A stretch of DNA of 64,000 nucleotides from positions 6,427,118-6,491,117 of the forward strand of contig NC_054553.1 of assembly GCF_017654505.1 (NCBI RefSeq). The letters are read 5' to 3'. Numbering within the stretch: the stretch's first letter is position 1; each line of letters opens with the position of its first letter. Below, piece after piece: positions 24,984 to 37,782 of the stretch. The notes under the pieces are model-generated. The model made no database searches. It had not been told where the DNA came from and saw nothing but the letters and a program-made list of their open reading frames with translations. The position numbers were made by a program, and so were the translations under genes. Origin of the DNA: Polyodon spathula (Eukaryota; Chordata; Actinopteri; Acipenseriformes; Polyodontidae).

Positions 24984-27195
24984 GTTTTATTATGAATTAA
25001 TAGTTTTGAACTTCATGTTTATTTGAAAAACTCAATCAGTGTTCAGTTACGTTTATCTGACCTATGTTTTCTAAAAGCGTACAGGTGTATATTACTTTAC
25101 ATTTAAGATTTGCGTCTTAATGCTTTTGGTTGAGATCCTGGCTGCATCATTTTCCAGTTTTGTAATTGAGCCAACTCAAACACTGGACGTCTGTCACCTA
25201 ATTCTCCCCCTCAACTGCAGCTGAATGCTGCGCAGAGCGCAAGTGAGAGCTGAGATTGAATGTAATTTACAATCAGACAATAGAGAGCAATCTCAATCAA
25301 GTAAAAATGAGACAAGCAAATTAGGGGTAAGCTTGAGCTTGGGATGGTAGAGCAATGTATTGTAATTCCACTGCCAGCCACACCAACTAACAAATACATG
25401 ACTCCTTTACATGAATAGAAAATCTGTCCACGTGCTCGCTGTCGCTAGAATGCTGAACTTGGAGATCTGCCTTATTTTATTCAATAACAGGTAAGCACAT
25501 CAGGCTGATATCACAGTTAATCTTAGCTGACTATTAAGACTAAAAACACTGAAGCCTAGGCCAGCATATTTACTATGCCAAGCCAGTACTATAGAATTAG
25601 ATTTGCAGATAACAAATGCATAAAACCTATAGCATTGTATGGCACAAAAATACTGACAGGTCAGTTATCCTCTTTGTTATTTAAAGCAATTCTCAGGGCT
25701 GATAAAGGACCAGTATCTCCTATGTAGAAACACATGCACATGCAAGCCCTTGGCTTATAAGTGGAAATGAGGCATTAGTGTACAATAGCGAAGTGTGAAC
25801 TGATTTCTACAAAACTGGATGCGTTCGTTTCAAATCAAGGAACTGTCATGCAGGGATCTGGGAATGAATGCAAGCTGAGCATGCGAGAGATTTGGAATCT
25901 GAATTGGGAATTAAGATTCATTCACACTGAAGCTCCCCTAATTTATGATGCGATCCAGACCCTAGGCACAAACCCTAAACACACAGACAAACTCTTTCCC
26001 AGATTCTATATATGTCTGGGAAATATTTTATACTACTGTTTTGTACAACCAAGCCTATTGCTTTCAGTTGACCTTATGTAGACCTACCATATATTGTAAT
26101 TAGAACTGGGTTCCTGATAAATATTGTATACATCAGGGGTAAAAAAAAAAAAAAAAAAAAAGCTATTCAATTCATCCCTGTTGATATCCATACATTTCAT
26201 AGTCGTTTAATATAAAGCAAAAGTTTGATATTTTCACAAGAATTAAAATGCCCATTCCACAATATGATTACTATCATTTAGCATTACTACCAATAAGAAC
26301 AATAATGATATCTTTATTTCTTACATTAACGTATGTAGTCTTTAAACAGAGTGGCTCTGTTTTTAGTTAATGCACTGTGCTTTAATGGGCTGCTCTGCAC
26401 TATTACTGTTTTTGATGCCAACTCCAGTAACCAGAGATCTCCCCTTCATTAGAGACACATGAGTTACTCATTCCATCCCAGCCCCAGGCGGGTGAAATCA
26501 TTTCTTGAGGAATTTCTCAAGTAATGACATCAGTTTTCTTGGCATGTTTAGTTTCAGCCCAGAGAATATCAACTCAGAGCTCTCAACCCCACTACTGAAA
26601 AAAAGCCCTGACTTCCAAACAGGAACCCGACATACTGGAGCAATTAAACTGGGAGGGAAGAACATATTTAAAATATAATATGAACATGATTGATGATGCT
26701 GTCAATACGTGCAATACAAGTTAATGTCAGAATAATTTAAAGAAAATAAATTATATAAATTGAAGCAGATTAAATAATTGCACTTCTCAAACTAATACTG
26801 TCACTGCCTGCTCTATTAGGCACCATGATTAGAAGGTTGTTGTAGAAACAAATAGTCTGGCAGTGTTCTAAGTTGGCTAGCTCTACAGCGAGCTACATCT
26901 ATACTTGTAGCTCTCCAATACTGTCACAGTTAGGCAGCCAAAACATGAGCCGCACACAAATAACTTTTTTTTCTTTAAGGGTAAAAATGAAACAAAATAT
27001 TATTTCTCCTTATACATATTTCTTTCTAGCCCAAGTTGATCTGCACACAATTTATACAAGGGTGATAGCTAGCCAAAACACTGTACCTGCAATTTTAAAA
27101 TCAACTTATTTGTACCATAAGCTTTGGTTGTGCCACATTTCTGTGATTTAAATGCAGCACATTTTATTTATGATAGTTTTTAGAATTAGTTGTTT

Positions 27196-27200
<5 letters not shown>
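24983..27200. other. Non-coding stretch
   Basis: A 21-base A-run lies at 26141-26161. The part at 26430-26640 is complex and repeat-free, so it is a weak candidate conserved element. No exon or RNA is recognised. Confidence 0.4.

Positions 27201-27269
<69 letters not shown>
27201..27269. repeat. (AT)n microsatellite
   Basis: A TA tract with one TATTATA phase change near 27236. Confidence 0.96.
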
Positions 27270-27272
<3 letters not shown>

Positions 27273-29448
27273 GGTAGAGGGTCGGTCAATGTAATCACTA
27301 TCTGTTCGAGAGAGAGAGAACTGAAACGAAAGACGAGGGGAAAGATGGAGCGATTCTATATATATGTGCAATACCGTCTTTGCCTTGGGATTAAAAGCCC
27401 ACGATTTACACACTTGCAAGCGCTTTAGAGAGTTGAAAGCAAAGATCATTCAAAATTAAGTTTTTTAACAGTGGTAGCTGCGGAACAAGTACTGTATGGT
27501 ACCCCCAGTCCAATTCATGAACCCAGTAGACAGGCGGTCAAATTGATCTGCACTGAACTTCAACTGAGAGGTAACAGTCCCGAACTACGACAAATAGCGT
27601 ACAGTAAAACAAAAACAATTAGTCAGAGCAGTGTAATTGCGATTCCATAGTTCGCTTCCTTTCTGTTCAATATTACATGCACAGCTTGAAATGTAGCAGC
27701 TGAAAATATTTTTAACGGCAAGACTACTGGTGTGGGGGTGTTGTTTAGCGTGTGAACGGTCATTAGCAAAATAGAGACCATTGCTAATTACACATATCGA
27801 TTAAACGTGGGCGTTTAATACATGCAACAAATAGAGAACCATTTAACGTAAATAAATAAATAAGTCTGCCTGAAATAATAACAATAAACAATAGAACACA
27901 AGGCCTTCTTTAAGGAGGTTGCATACCTCTACATATACAGCACTACAGGATATAAGATATGTAACTGTTTTACTAATACGAACACATAAACCTAACCCTA
28001 AAGATTAGTTAACGCAGTTCTATGGAATTATCTTTTATTTACAGGTCTGCAACGCTGAAAGAGTTAAAATGCAGATAATATATCCCTCTGATGCTTCATT
28101 CTCTTCCTTCAAGTTGAATCTGTACATTTTCCTTATTAATCCTGCTTTCTTTAAAGATTACTGAACTGCTTATTTCTTTTTTGATTTCCCGGAGACTCAG
28201 CACGAAGAAACTAATAGTTTAAGAACTAAACAGAGCGTTGTTTTGGTGCCTCGCCAATTTGGCCCTTGCCAGCAATGTGAGGTTTGAAGAATAAAACTGA
28301 AACACCCCCACATTGCTGGGCGAAAAAAAAAAAAATCCTTAATCGTTAGTGAAAAGGATTAATAACGGTTATAATACATGTATAAGCTTGCATTGCCAAA
28401 TACAATTGAAATTCAAATAGTGGAACTCTTTCAACTACTAATCCATTTACTTTCAGTGCTGATATTTTTAACAGTAGATTGTCAGCACCCAAGTAAACTG
28501 TGGTTGCTCTTTCAAGTATTGGGAGTGAAGTATTAGTACAGGAGACAACCTGTTGGTCTGTGATATTTACATTACAGGACTGTACATTATAGGGGCTGTA
28601 TTGTAATTATTTCTGTAGGTTTCTTGATTGGGAATGCCATGTAAATAGTACACAAATTCTGGTCCTAATCAGTTGCGATAAGATTGGTTTCACTTCAATC
28701 CTAACCATCATGTTCATTTTCTGCTCTATATTGCTGGGTGAACTTCACTCTAATATGACCCTGTGTCTGCCTGCACCTTGCCATTCTCCACTACTGGATC
28801 AAAGTAAACTGTCAATGTAGAAGGGAGCAGCAGCAGATAGATTGCAGTCATTATACATAACAATCAGAACAGACTATTGTACAGCATAACCTAGTTTAAT
28901 AATTGTATAATTGCATGTTTTAGTTTATTTACTGACTTAACTTGGGGAACCACCTTTCTTCCTTGTCTATTAATGATGGATGTTAGTGGGGCTGTTCATG
29001 CCGGCTTTGGGGGCTAATGTTATTATGTCTTGGCTTCTGGTCCAGAGACTAATGTGAGTAGAATTGAAACAAAACAAGACATAAACGTTTTAAAGATTGT
29101 TTTAAAATCCTATAGCTAGAAAAATAAAGTCAATATCAATGTTTATTTTTATTTATTTTTGTTTGTTTGTTTTGTTTGGCGGGGGTTTCAAATGGGCTGA
29201 TTTTACAAGGCCTATTAATAAATTTAAAAAAATGCAATCAAATAACTTAGAGTATATATGCTGCCAGTTTTTTTTTGATTCGTCGTTAATTAAATTATGT
29301 AAATGCTGATAAATTTTATAAACCGTAAATCAATATTTTTAATTTTAATCTTCCAGAAATGAACAGTGAAAAATGAGAAAGAAAAGAAGAATTATGCTGA
29401 TAAAGAAAAAAGGTGAAATATAAGGTGTATTTGCCTTGTTAATTTTAC

Positions 29449-29449
<1 letters not shown>
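27270..29449. other. Non-coding stretch with a small hairpin
   Basis: No exon is recognised. An inverted repeat at 28269-28319 is listed separately. A near-match to the NFI palindrome (TTGGTGCCTCGCCAA, one base off TTGGC-N5-GCCAA) lies just upstream at 28243-28257. Confidence 0.4.
28269..28319. repeat. Short inverted repeat (hairpin)
   Basis: CCAGCAATGTGAGG at 28269-28282 is complementary, with one mismatch, to CCCCACATTGCTGG at 28306-28319, leaving a loop of about 23 bases. The stem is short for a microRNA precursor and does not extend beyond these arms. Confidence 0.6.
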
Positions 29450-29516
<67 letters not shown>

Positions 29517-29544
29517 GTCTATCTCTCTTGCTCATATATGTATG

Positions 29545-29620
<76 letters not shown>
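29450..29620. repeat. Compound (CTAT)n-(TA)n-(CA)n microsatellite
   Basis: A CTAT tract of about 18 units (to 29522) is followed by a short TATG/TA bridge and a CA tract of about 32 units at 29555-29620. The CTAT strand is the complement of GATA. Confidence 0.97.
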
Positions 29621-31183
29621 ATGTATGCTTTATGTTGCAAACTATTCATTTTACCTATTGTACAGTACTGTACATGAAGCCACTTAAATTCTAAATTATT
29701 TGGACACGCATGCAGGTTTGCACTATACCACTATTGTATTTGTACTTAGTAGACAGACTTTTAAAGAAACTGTAGACAGCTCATGTATCCGCTAGGTTAT
29801 AAAAGAAATCCGGTTTATTACCAGGAAGGGACAGAACCCCAACTGTTAAGATAAATAAAATAATATTTTATTAGAAATGAAAATTGAAAAGATAAGCAAT
29901 GTCGTTTGTTTCTTCTAAGTCTTGGGCTAGTCAAACAGAATATGAAGAGCCGTCTAGAGGAGCAGTAAAAACAAACAGCTGCCCATCACCCCAGCCGACG
30001 AGAGGGAGGAAGTCTTTGATACATCCCCTGAGGTCCCACAGTGAAATAACCCATCGTTTGTAGAGAACTCGCGTCCAAGAAAGGCTCTGGTTTTCGACGG
30101 AGATGCCAGAAGTTTGCTGCGTGAGCAAAACAAAGGTAAAGCGGTCGACAACTATGGAATAATAAAATCTGTGAAACAGGATATTGTGCCACATTGTGAT
30201 ATAGCTATGCTTGTGTTTTTCACAAGCATTACATTTATTTGATAAAACAACCATTTATTTTGTGAATTGTATTTTACTGGTACATACATATTGTCATAAT
30301 TTGGTGTGAAAAAAAAATTGAGGCTATGGCCCCCTTCAATTGGTTATATTAACTATTGATTTATTGTTGTTTTACCTTGAGCTTGGCGCCCCCTGGTGAC
30401 CATATATTGTAATAGAGATAACCAGGAACAGTGTTTACCACGAAAAGGTAACATACCAATACCAGATTTGAAAGTACAAATTGAATTAAAAGATATTAAA
30501 AAAAAAATTGTTGAACTAGAAGTAGCTACGAGGTGCTTTTGGTCGGAGATCATGACCTCTATCACGAGTCACAATTTATCAATACACAATGATCTGTTTC
30601 ACCTGTACTTTCTGGACTGGACACCTGGTCACAGCAACTGGGCCTTAACCAATAGACACCCCAAACAACCAACAGGTAGACATGGTTTTCAATCGCTGCA
30701 GATTTTTATCAATAGACGAGATAGTTTTCATAGTCCAGATCGACAGATTCTTGTTTTAACGGTCTTTCAGAAAAGTAAAAGAAAACCTAACATTGGTATA
30801 CCAATATAATACCATTGAAAACCAACGGTAGCATTAGGAATCAATATTGTAAAATGGTACAGTAGCACAGGTGCTGACTAGGTACCATGGCACTACATGT
30901 ATTACCAGTCTATATTAGTTCATAGCATTGTGGTACCAATTATTATTTTTTTTTTAATAAATCCTCCAGTTCTGTAAATCCATGCATGGAAAGTGGTAGA
31001 GATGTCTAATCTGGATCACAGCTGGGTCTGTGCGCTATGTTTTTATGCATATTGATAACATGTCATACTTTTTTTTTTCAGAATTGACACCTCTCCCTGT
31101 TAAGAAAGACAAGAAAAGCGATTGTGTAATGTTTAACGATTCAGCAGTAAAAAGGTTCATTTGTGCTGTGGTCTTCAAAAAAA
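29621..31183. other. Non-coding stretch with a CTCF-like site
   Basis: The part at 29940-30160 is GC-richer and open on the minus strand (107 codons), but no domain is recognised. The 137-codon plus frame at 30396-30809 is also featureless. The CTCF-like motif at 30384-30402 is listed separately. Confidence 0.35.
30384..30402 (-). promoter_or_regulatory. Strong CTCF-like motif
   Basis: Read on the minus strand, the site is TGGTCACCAGGGGGCGCCA. It matches 17 of 19 positions of the vertebrate CTCF consensus as I know it, including the whole ACCAGGGGGCGC core. CTCF is a zinc-finger protein that sets chromatin loop anchors and insulators. Occupancy cannot be judged from sequence. Confidence 0.6.
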
Positions 31184-31252
<69 letters not shown>

Positions 31253-31261
31253 GAGAGAGAA
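31184..31261. repeat. (GA)n microsatellite
   Basis: A GA tract of about 38 units with single ACA and GC interruptions. A long purine mirror repeat of this kind can form triplex DNA. Confidence 0.97.
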
Positions 31262-34200
31262 ACCTGTCACCATGTAATTTTAGAGTATGACACTAAACTT
31301 GTCAAGGAGACAGTTGTTAAACTGAATTATTGCTGACTTGCTGAAAAGCAGCTCTTACCAGATGCAAAGGCCATCTGCAGCGCTGAAGTGGCACGAGGTG
31401 CTTTTTAATATGTGGTCCTACTGGTGCTTGAATTGAATGGCTGTGGCATAAAACCAAAGCCTTGACTCATGCAGCATGAAGCAGCGAGGCAGAACTGATG
31501 AGAGTCAAGGAAAAATTGTCAATCTGTTGCTGTGCCCATAATGAGAACACATCTGTAGGATATGCACGCGCTTTCACCAATACCATTAGCATGTACTAGT
31601 GACAAGATTAATACCACCCTCGTTCTCCTGGTTTGGGTGCCCGGTGGAGTGCTCTTTTTAATCGTTCTGGAGTTGTGTGAATGATGATATCTGTGGCACG
31701 TTTCGGCAGACAATGCAAGCTAGTGAGAGATCATGGGGATTATTAAACCCTGCTTCCGTTGCTTAATGTCCCCATGTGTGGTGGAAACCGTAATCAGTAT
31801 TGAGAGTATGACGGTATATTGAAGCCATCGGTGCTTTCTGGTATTAAAGGAATCCCTCCTTTGACTAGGTAAATAATGCTCTGCTAGATAAGACAAGATA
31901 GCTCGATAGCTCGAAATATGCACTTGTGCTGATAGCTTCCATTTTTAATTGCCACGTTGATGTTCTGATAGGCCATATTTATATGCTATCAGTGTTGCAC
32001 ATTACAGTTTACTAGATAGCTGATAAAAATGGACCATTTCCTTATTAATCAGTGATCTGTATATTGGCAAACTACTGTACTTTCTTTGAAGCAAAAAGCT
32101 GCTGTTTATTAAATATTTTGTGAACTGCCAGCTTCAGTATGAGGAATACTCTTAAATGCTCTTGTAGCAGTTTATTGAAAATGTATGTTACTCTTAGGGA
32201 AAATAGTTTTTTAAATAAAAGTTAGAACCGATTTAATACAGATCATTTCAAACACAAACTAAACAGGATCCAGATATTAAAACCAAACAGTACTTTGGGT
32301 TAAAGGAAAAAAAAAAATATTGTTGTATAGTTTGGGTGCCCATAAAAACAGCCTGCAGCACTTTTAAAATAATCAAAATATTTTCGTAGGTAATAGTATT
32401 TTTATTTCTACTTCCACATGATTATGTTGTATAGAAAAACTAGGACGTGTCCTATACTTGAGTCTGAATGCAAGTGAAGGTTGACTTTGCAGATTGACAG
32501 CATTTTAAATTGTTACATGGTACTGGCCTGACAACAATGCGGTTTGATGTTATTAGTGTAAAGACTGAACTGTATAAGACCTTTTAAAAAAGGCCTGTGT
32601 ATTGTATTGCCCTTGTTATTCTTGTGCCCCCTATGAAACAAGTCCTGGTACATCCCAAGGCAGCAATAAACAGCAGACATGACTAGTGATTTTTGTGCCC
32701 CCTCTCTGAACACACCACACTCACAGAGAAGTGACCCCCATTGAACAACACTGTCAGCACCCCTGATCTGTAACACTGAGTCTATTGTATACGCTATCCG
32801 CACATGGCTGCTCATACTGCCTGCTTAATGGACAGTAGCTCTCCATAGGGAGAGTGAGTGTTGAGGCAACAGTATGTTGCATCATTTCAGCTGCATCGAA
32901 ATTCAGTCGTGCTTGAGGGGCTTTTTTTTTCCTTTCCTTTTTCAAATATAGTCAGCAGCAATGAAGGCAGGAATTCAAATGCAAATCAAGTACAGTAGTG
33001 GAATAAAAAAAAAAAAATTCTTTAGAGGCTACCAGAACTCAGGGTGGATTCAATCAGAAAAACAACTGCACTGCCTTTTGACCTGCTCTTCAAGACAAAG
33101 GTGACACAAGAACACCACACAAAAAAAGACCAAACACAAAACTGCAGTAACATTGAATTTACACACCGTTTGGGTGGAAAATACTTGTATGATGAACTTT
33201 ACAGGTTAGTGGTGAGACAAAGACATGGGTTAAATCCATCATTAAATGACCTTCAATGGCAATGCAATGTCTAATGGTAGCACAAGGGAAGTTAGAATGG
33301 TACCACAGAGTTATAAACGTCATATTTTGGCATACCAAATAACCAATACATGCTGCATTGCAGTGCTGTGGACTCATATCTGTACCACTGTTTGTTTCCC
33401 AAATCAGTTGTGTTGCTTAGTTATATCGGTTCTGTTCGTGTTTTATTTCAGGATACATTTTAATGGTATTCCAATGGTATAGTTTCCTGTAAAAGGAAGT
33501 CATAGCAATTGAATCTTTGGACTACAGAACTGTCTTGCAACTGCAGATTATTGGAAGTTATACCGATAACAGCATTTTGCTGTTCCTCTACCACTGAACT
33601 AGTGCCGTTAAACTTTAAAGTTTGCTGATGTTTGTGTCAACTTGTCTTTCACGGCAGTTTAACAGTTTGTATATGCATATGTTTAAAAGCCTAAGGATCA
33701 AGTTTGCCCATAACGTCTCAGCTGTTGAACTCAACCACAACGCAAGTCACTTAAATATTCTGGTTCTTAGACCTAGAAAAGCTCCACCACCCCCATTGAA
33801 GGAGCTGGGGTTTGGCTGTCTGCAGGGCAATAAAGGGGTAAATGACGATTGCTCATTCAAAAAACCAACAACAACAACAGCAAAAAAACGTTTTGCGCAG
33901 TAATAATAAAGCCTCACCTCATTCTCAAAGCCCCTCCCCCCTTTTTTCCAGCAGCTCATTCTTTCAGTATTCAGGGTTCTGTTTCTATTCAGGGGGATTT
34001 ATGCATCATTAGATGTGGACAAAGATTCGGCAACAGTTTCATTCACAGCTCTCCTTCAAGGGTGGTGGGTGTGGGAGCCCTGCAGCGTGGGGATTACTAT
34101 CAGGCAGCACAGGGCTCGGGGAGAAAGGGTGCCGGGGGAAATGAGGCAAAGTTTCTTAAGAAGCGACCGTCAAGCTGTTAGTGTTAACCCTTACAGTGCC

Positions 34201-34915
34201 TGTTCTCTCGGAAGCCTTCTTTTAGCATGGTAACGTTACTTTCCCTTAAAGTTACCTGTGCATTTTGTACTTGGCACATATCACTACCCAGTAGTGTCAT
34301 ATGGTAACTGTGCTATTTTTTTTTGGTTTGCATGCAATATCTGCACAAGAAAATGTAATTTAACCACTATGAACCTTTTACATTCAAAACCACTGTTACC
34401 CAACTTACTGCTGTAGGTATTATTTACTGCATAACCGATCATGTCTTTGCCTGGCATTTACTCTCATTTATTTACTTGTACAGTGATTCCTAGTAAACTG
34501 TCCACTGGGTAGTTGCTGCCCATGTCCATCTTAATATAGAGTAATGATGCTGACCACAAAATGCTACTTTAAGTATGAGCTATAGTCTTGGCTTTAGCGG
34601 TACAAGTTTTCTTGAAATCCTCAAGTCTGTGATTTGTGAGTCTTAATTATGAAGAACAGGATATCCAAGTCTCTTGTGAACACACAAGCTTTTGAATATT
34701 TATAAGTCTGAAAAATGAAGTTCTCACCACAAACAGAGTGCCGATAGTTGAGGTTTATTTCTCAGTGAAAGACTTCAAGGTTGCAAATGCTTGGTTTATA
34801 TAATACAGCGCATCAGAGTGAAATAAGTATTCAGAGACACATGACTGCTTACACGGTATTGATTTGAAAATTACATTACCCAACCCCATCTTCTCATTCT
34901 TTTGCTGTCTATCAA
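31262..34915. other. Non-coding stretch
   Basis: No exon is recognised. GTGCCCCCT occurs at about 32629 and again at about 32695; its complement resembles the AGGGGGCAC part of the CTCF core, but the rest of the motif is poor. Frames of up to 110 codons (33849-34181) have no domain. Confidence 0.4.
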
Positions 34916-34962
34916 GACACACACACACACACACACAGACACACACACACACATATATATAT

Positions 34963-35031
<69 letters not shown>
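34916..35031. repeat. Compound (CA)n-(TA)n-(GATA)n microsatellite
   Basis: A CA tract with one GA interruption (34916-34952) is followed by a short TA tract and about 17 GATA units (34964-35031). It roughly mirrors the CTAT compound tract at 29450-29620. Confidence 0.97.
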
Positions 35032-35032
<1 letters not shown>

Positions 35033-35502
35033 CTAAGGTGTTTTGGGGTCCGGAATGAACTTCACTGCAGAATTCTGTCTCCACCTTCCCTAAAGGAACG
35101 TGATTTTGGTCTTACTGAATAACAACAATGTACCACCAGAAAAGAACAAGGGGCTAAAGGTGGGAGTTTTGCCTTCAGTCCATCTTTGAACAGCTTCAGT
35201 GTCAGTATGTTGTTTAGCCTCGTGATGTGCTAAACATTAGTGGCACTCACATTACATTGTTTGGAATAAATATGGTACTCCAAACATTCCGGGAGTATCC
35301 TTAATATAAGTTTAAAAGTTTTCTCCATATATTTCTATAAATATATATCTACGCTCAGAAATTAACTGGGGGGATTTCTACTGAATACCTTTTAATGGCA
35401 ACGTTTGAGAACTGTGTAATTTTGTTGTAGAAATAAAGCCGCTTGCATCAGGTTTTGGTTTTGATTTACCTTCATTTTTTAATCCCCAGCTCTCCAGACT
35501 TG
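35032..35502. other. Non-coding AT-rich sequence
   Basis: Nothing is recognisable. Confidence 0.4.
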
Positions 35503-35580
35503 CCCCCCCCCACCCCCCCCTTGAATATGCAGTCGTCAGCTGTGCTGTGCTGTGCTGTGCTGTGCTGTGCTGTGCTGTGT
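35503..35580. repeat. C-rich run and (TGTGC)n microsatellite
   Basis: A CCCCCCCCCACCCCCCCC-type run at 35503-35520 is followed by eight TGTGC units at 35541-35580. Confidence 0.95.
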
Positions 35581-36153
35581 TGCTCAGTTGGGCTGGAATA
35601 ATGAGACCCACAATCCAGCAGCTCCCCCTCATACTCCCGGAATGGAAGGCAGCAAGCAACCAGGAAATATAAGCACATATGGATTTCTTTGTCTAGCTTT
35701 AGCATACTAATCTGAACTGGGGAACATGTCACACATTATATAAGGTCAGCTGCAGAAATATTTACCAAACAGATAGGCTGGCAGACAATATGGGGTGAAG
35801 GAAAACCTACGAAGTTCATAGCACTTCATCTAGATACTGCATGAAAGACAAAGAAAAAGACAAAATAGCAATTTTCTTACGTGCATTGGCCTTAACAAAC
35901 ACCAACCCGTCTCCTCTCTCTTGGACTAATCCTTCAGGACCGTCTGCTCGGAATGTTTTCCCTTCTTTGAAATGGGATCTTCCTGATTTTTTTTTTCTTT
36001 ATTTCTTTTTTTTTCTTTTTTCTTTCAGGCTTGAGCCATTAAATACGGGACAAAAATATCTTCATATTCTTCTTTGTAATGCTTCTTTAATGAAATGTTG
36101 CCTGCTAGGAATACATATGCCAATGCAACCAAGTGGACAGAGTTTTGGGAAGG
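35581..36153. other. Non-coding stretch
   Basis: Contains T-rich runs at 35980-36025. A 143-codon frame (35841-36272) crosses these and the tRNA-like repeats and is not credible as a gene. Confidence 0.4.
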
Positions 36154-36340
36154 CCATAGTGTGGCCAAGTGGGTGGGACTGTGAGAAAGTGCGGTCTAGT
36201 GGTAAGAGCCGAAAGACTTGGAGGCAGTTTGGTATAGAGTTTAGTGAGGGACAGGGAAGCAGTGCGGTCTAGTGGTAAGAGCTGAGAGACTTGGAGGCAG
36301 TTTAGTATAGAGGTTAGAGGTGAGGGATTCAGAGGCAGTA
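36154..36340 (+). repeat. Tandem tRNA-head-like repeat, about five 35-38 bp units
   Basis: Units start near 36154 (degenerate), 36189, 36224, 36259 and 36297, followed by a partial unit at 36335. The clearest unit begins GCAGTGCGGTCTAGTGG and continues AAGAGC...GACTTGGAG. GGTCTAGTGG followed by AAGAGC resembles box A and the D-arm of a tRNA and matches the head of the SINE at 44738 (GCAGTGTGGTCCAGTGG). Units at 36189 and 36259 are closer to each other than to those at 36224 and 36297, so a two-unit block of about 73 bp was probably duplicated. No box B or SINE body follows. Confidence 0.75.
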
Positions 36341-37261
36341 TTACTCATTGTTAGACCTAATGCTGAGAGGAAGTGTGACCTACTAGTTTGAGATAAACAA
36401 ATAAATGCATGTCCTGTTAAGAAATACATTCAAAACCTTTATTTTATTGGAGTATAGTGTGAAGGCCAAAGTCATGTAAATGTTCTAGTTTGTTGGACAA
36501 CCCTTCCACTGTTTCTAACTAAGGTTACATAATAAACTAATAGCTCCACTGGAAATATTTGTGATTTACCTTTTCTTAGATACAATGTAATGATATTCAT
36601 GTATAAGTACAATTTCAGTTTGTATGTAATTATGTTAGTTCATAATGCTCTTAAAATAATATGTCACAAAACCAAAGTTATCCAGCATCCTCAAATGCTA
36701 GAGTGGCATTTACCTTATAGGTACCTCAAGTTCACACAAAATGATTTTGAATTTACAGACTCAAACTTCAGCTGAAATGATTCCTGAACTTGACATTAGG
36801 CTGCTGAATTAAAGCCACACACAAAAAATTAAGGTATTTCTATAACTACATTGAACATGAGGTTTAGAACAACAGTACTAATATGTGCCTAATGAGTGTA
36901 CATTTCAGTTAATAAATGCGACCTTTCTGTAAAGACACGCTTGTAGTGGAGTTCGACATAAACAGAGCTCACAGGGACCTGAACAGGAGTGAGGAACAGC
37001 TGACTGTCATTAAAAGACCATCAACAAACACCCTATCCTGGGCCTACATGGTTATAAATGGCATTGTGTATTTAACACAGCAGGAGAGGGAAGTGTGCAG
37101 ACCATTTTGGCTGTGTGTGGTGTTGCATTGCTGTTTATATGTAAGCACTGTATGATTGACAGGCAACAACAAGAGGAGTAGAATCGTCTTGTTTTATTGT
37201 TGCGTTATTATAATTAATAACAGTATACTGTTGTTTTATCAAATAAAAAACAAATAAACCA
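36341..37261. other. Non-coding stretch
   Basis: No exon is recognised. The 79-codon frame at 36916-37155 shows no domain. Confidence 0.4.

Positions 37262-37323
<62 letters not shown>
37262..37323. repeat. (ATT)n microsatellite
   Basis: An uninterrupted ATT tract of about 20 units. It is the complement of the AAT tract at 37731-37782. Confidence 0.97.
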
Positions 37324-37325
<2 letters not shown>

Positions 37326-37570
37326 CTTGGTACATTAATATTGATAACTTATGTATTGCATAATATAATTATCAGAATAATAGTCTTATTATTATTATGT
37401 TGTTTTAATGGTGGTTATTGTTAAACATAATACTTAAAAGTTTAATATTTTCAAAATATAAAAAGTGTTTCTAGAAAACATCATCATTAGTAAATTAAAC
37501 ATTTGTATTAATATTATATGTAATAATAATGTTATTACAATATGTATAGTGATTCACTACATGTCACCGG
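37324..37570. other. AT-rich spacer
   Basis: Very AT-rich sequence with scattered ATT and AAT words, probably degenerate microsatellite. Confidence 0.5.
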
Positions 37571-37592
37571 AATAATAATAATAATAATATTA

Positions 37593-37636
<44 letters not shown>
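37571..37636. repeat. Palindromic (AAT)n-(ATT)n microsatellite
   Basis: An AAT tract flips into an ATT tract at about 37589, so the tract can fold on itself. Confidence 0.93.
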
Positions 37637-37640
<4 letters not shown>

Positions 37641-37701
37641 TATTAATTCTATTATAAGTAGTATTATTTATTGTTATTCCTATTAATATTGTAACATTAC
37701 T

Positions 37702-37728
37702 AACAACAACAACAACAACAACAACAAC

Positions 37729-37782
<54 letters not shown>
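37702..37782. repeat. Compound (AAC)n-(AAT)n microsatellite
   Basis: About nine AAC units (37702-37730) pass directly into about 17 AAT units (37731-37782). Confidence 0.97.

Noticed and set aside
28269..28319. microRNA precursor
   Set aside because: The stem is only 14 bp and does not extend; too short for a precursor hairpin.
29986..30254. GC-richer patch that looked like an exon ending at a GTAAAG donor (about 30135)
   Set aside because: The reading frame ending at the donor opens only about 29 codons upstream. The nearest AG acceptor gives stops in all phases.
35841..36272. 143-codon frame
   Set aside because: It crosses a T-rich run (Phe string) and the tRNA-head repeats; no domain.
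488..37782. Direct repeats that might have been a CRISPR array
   Set aside because: All are simple microsatellites without regular unique spacers, and the window is eukaryotic.
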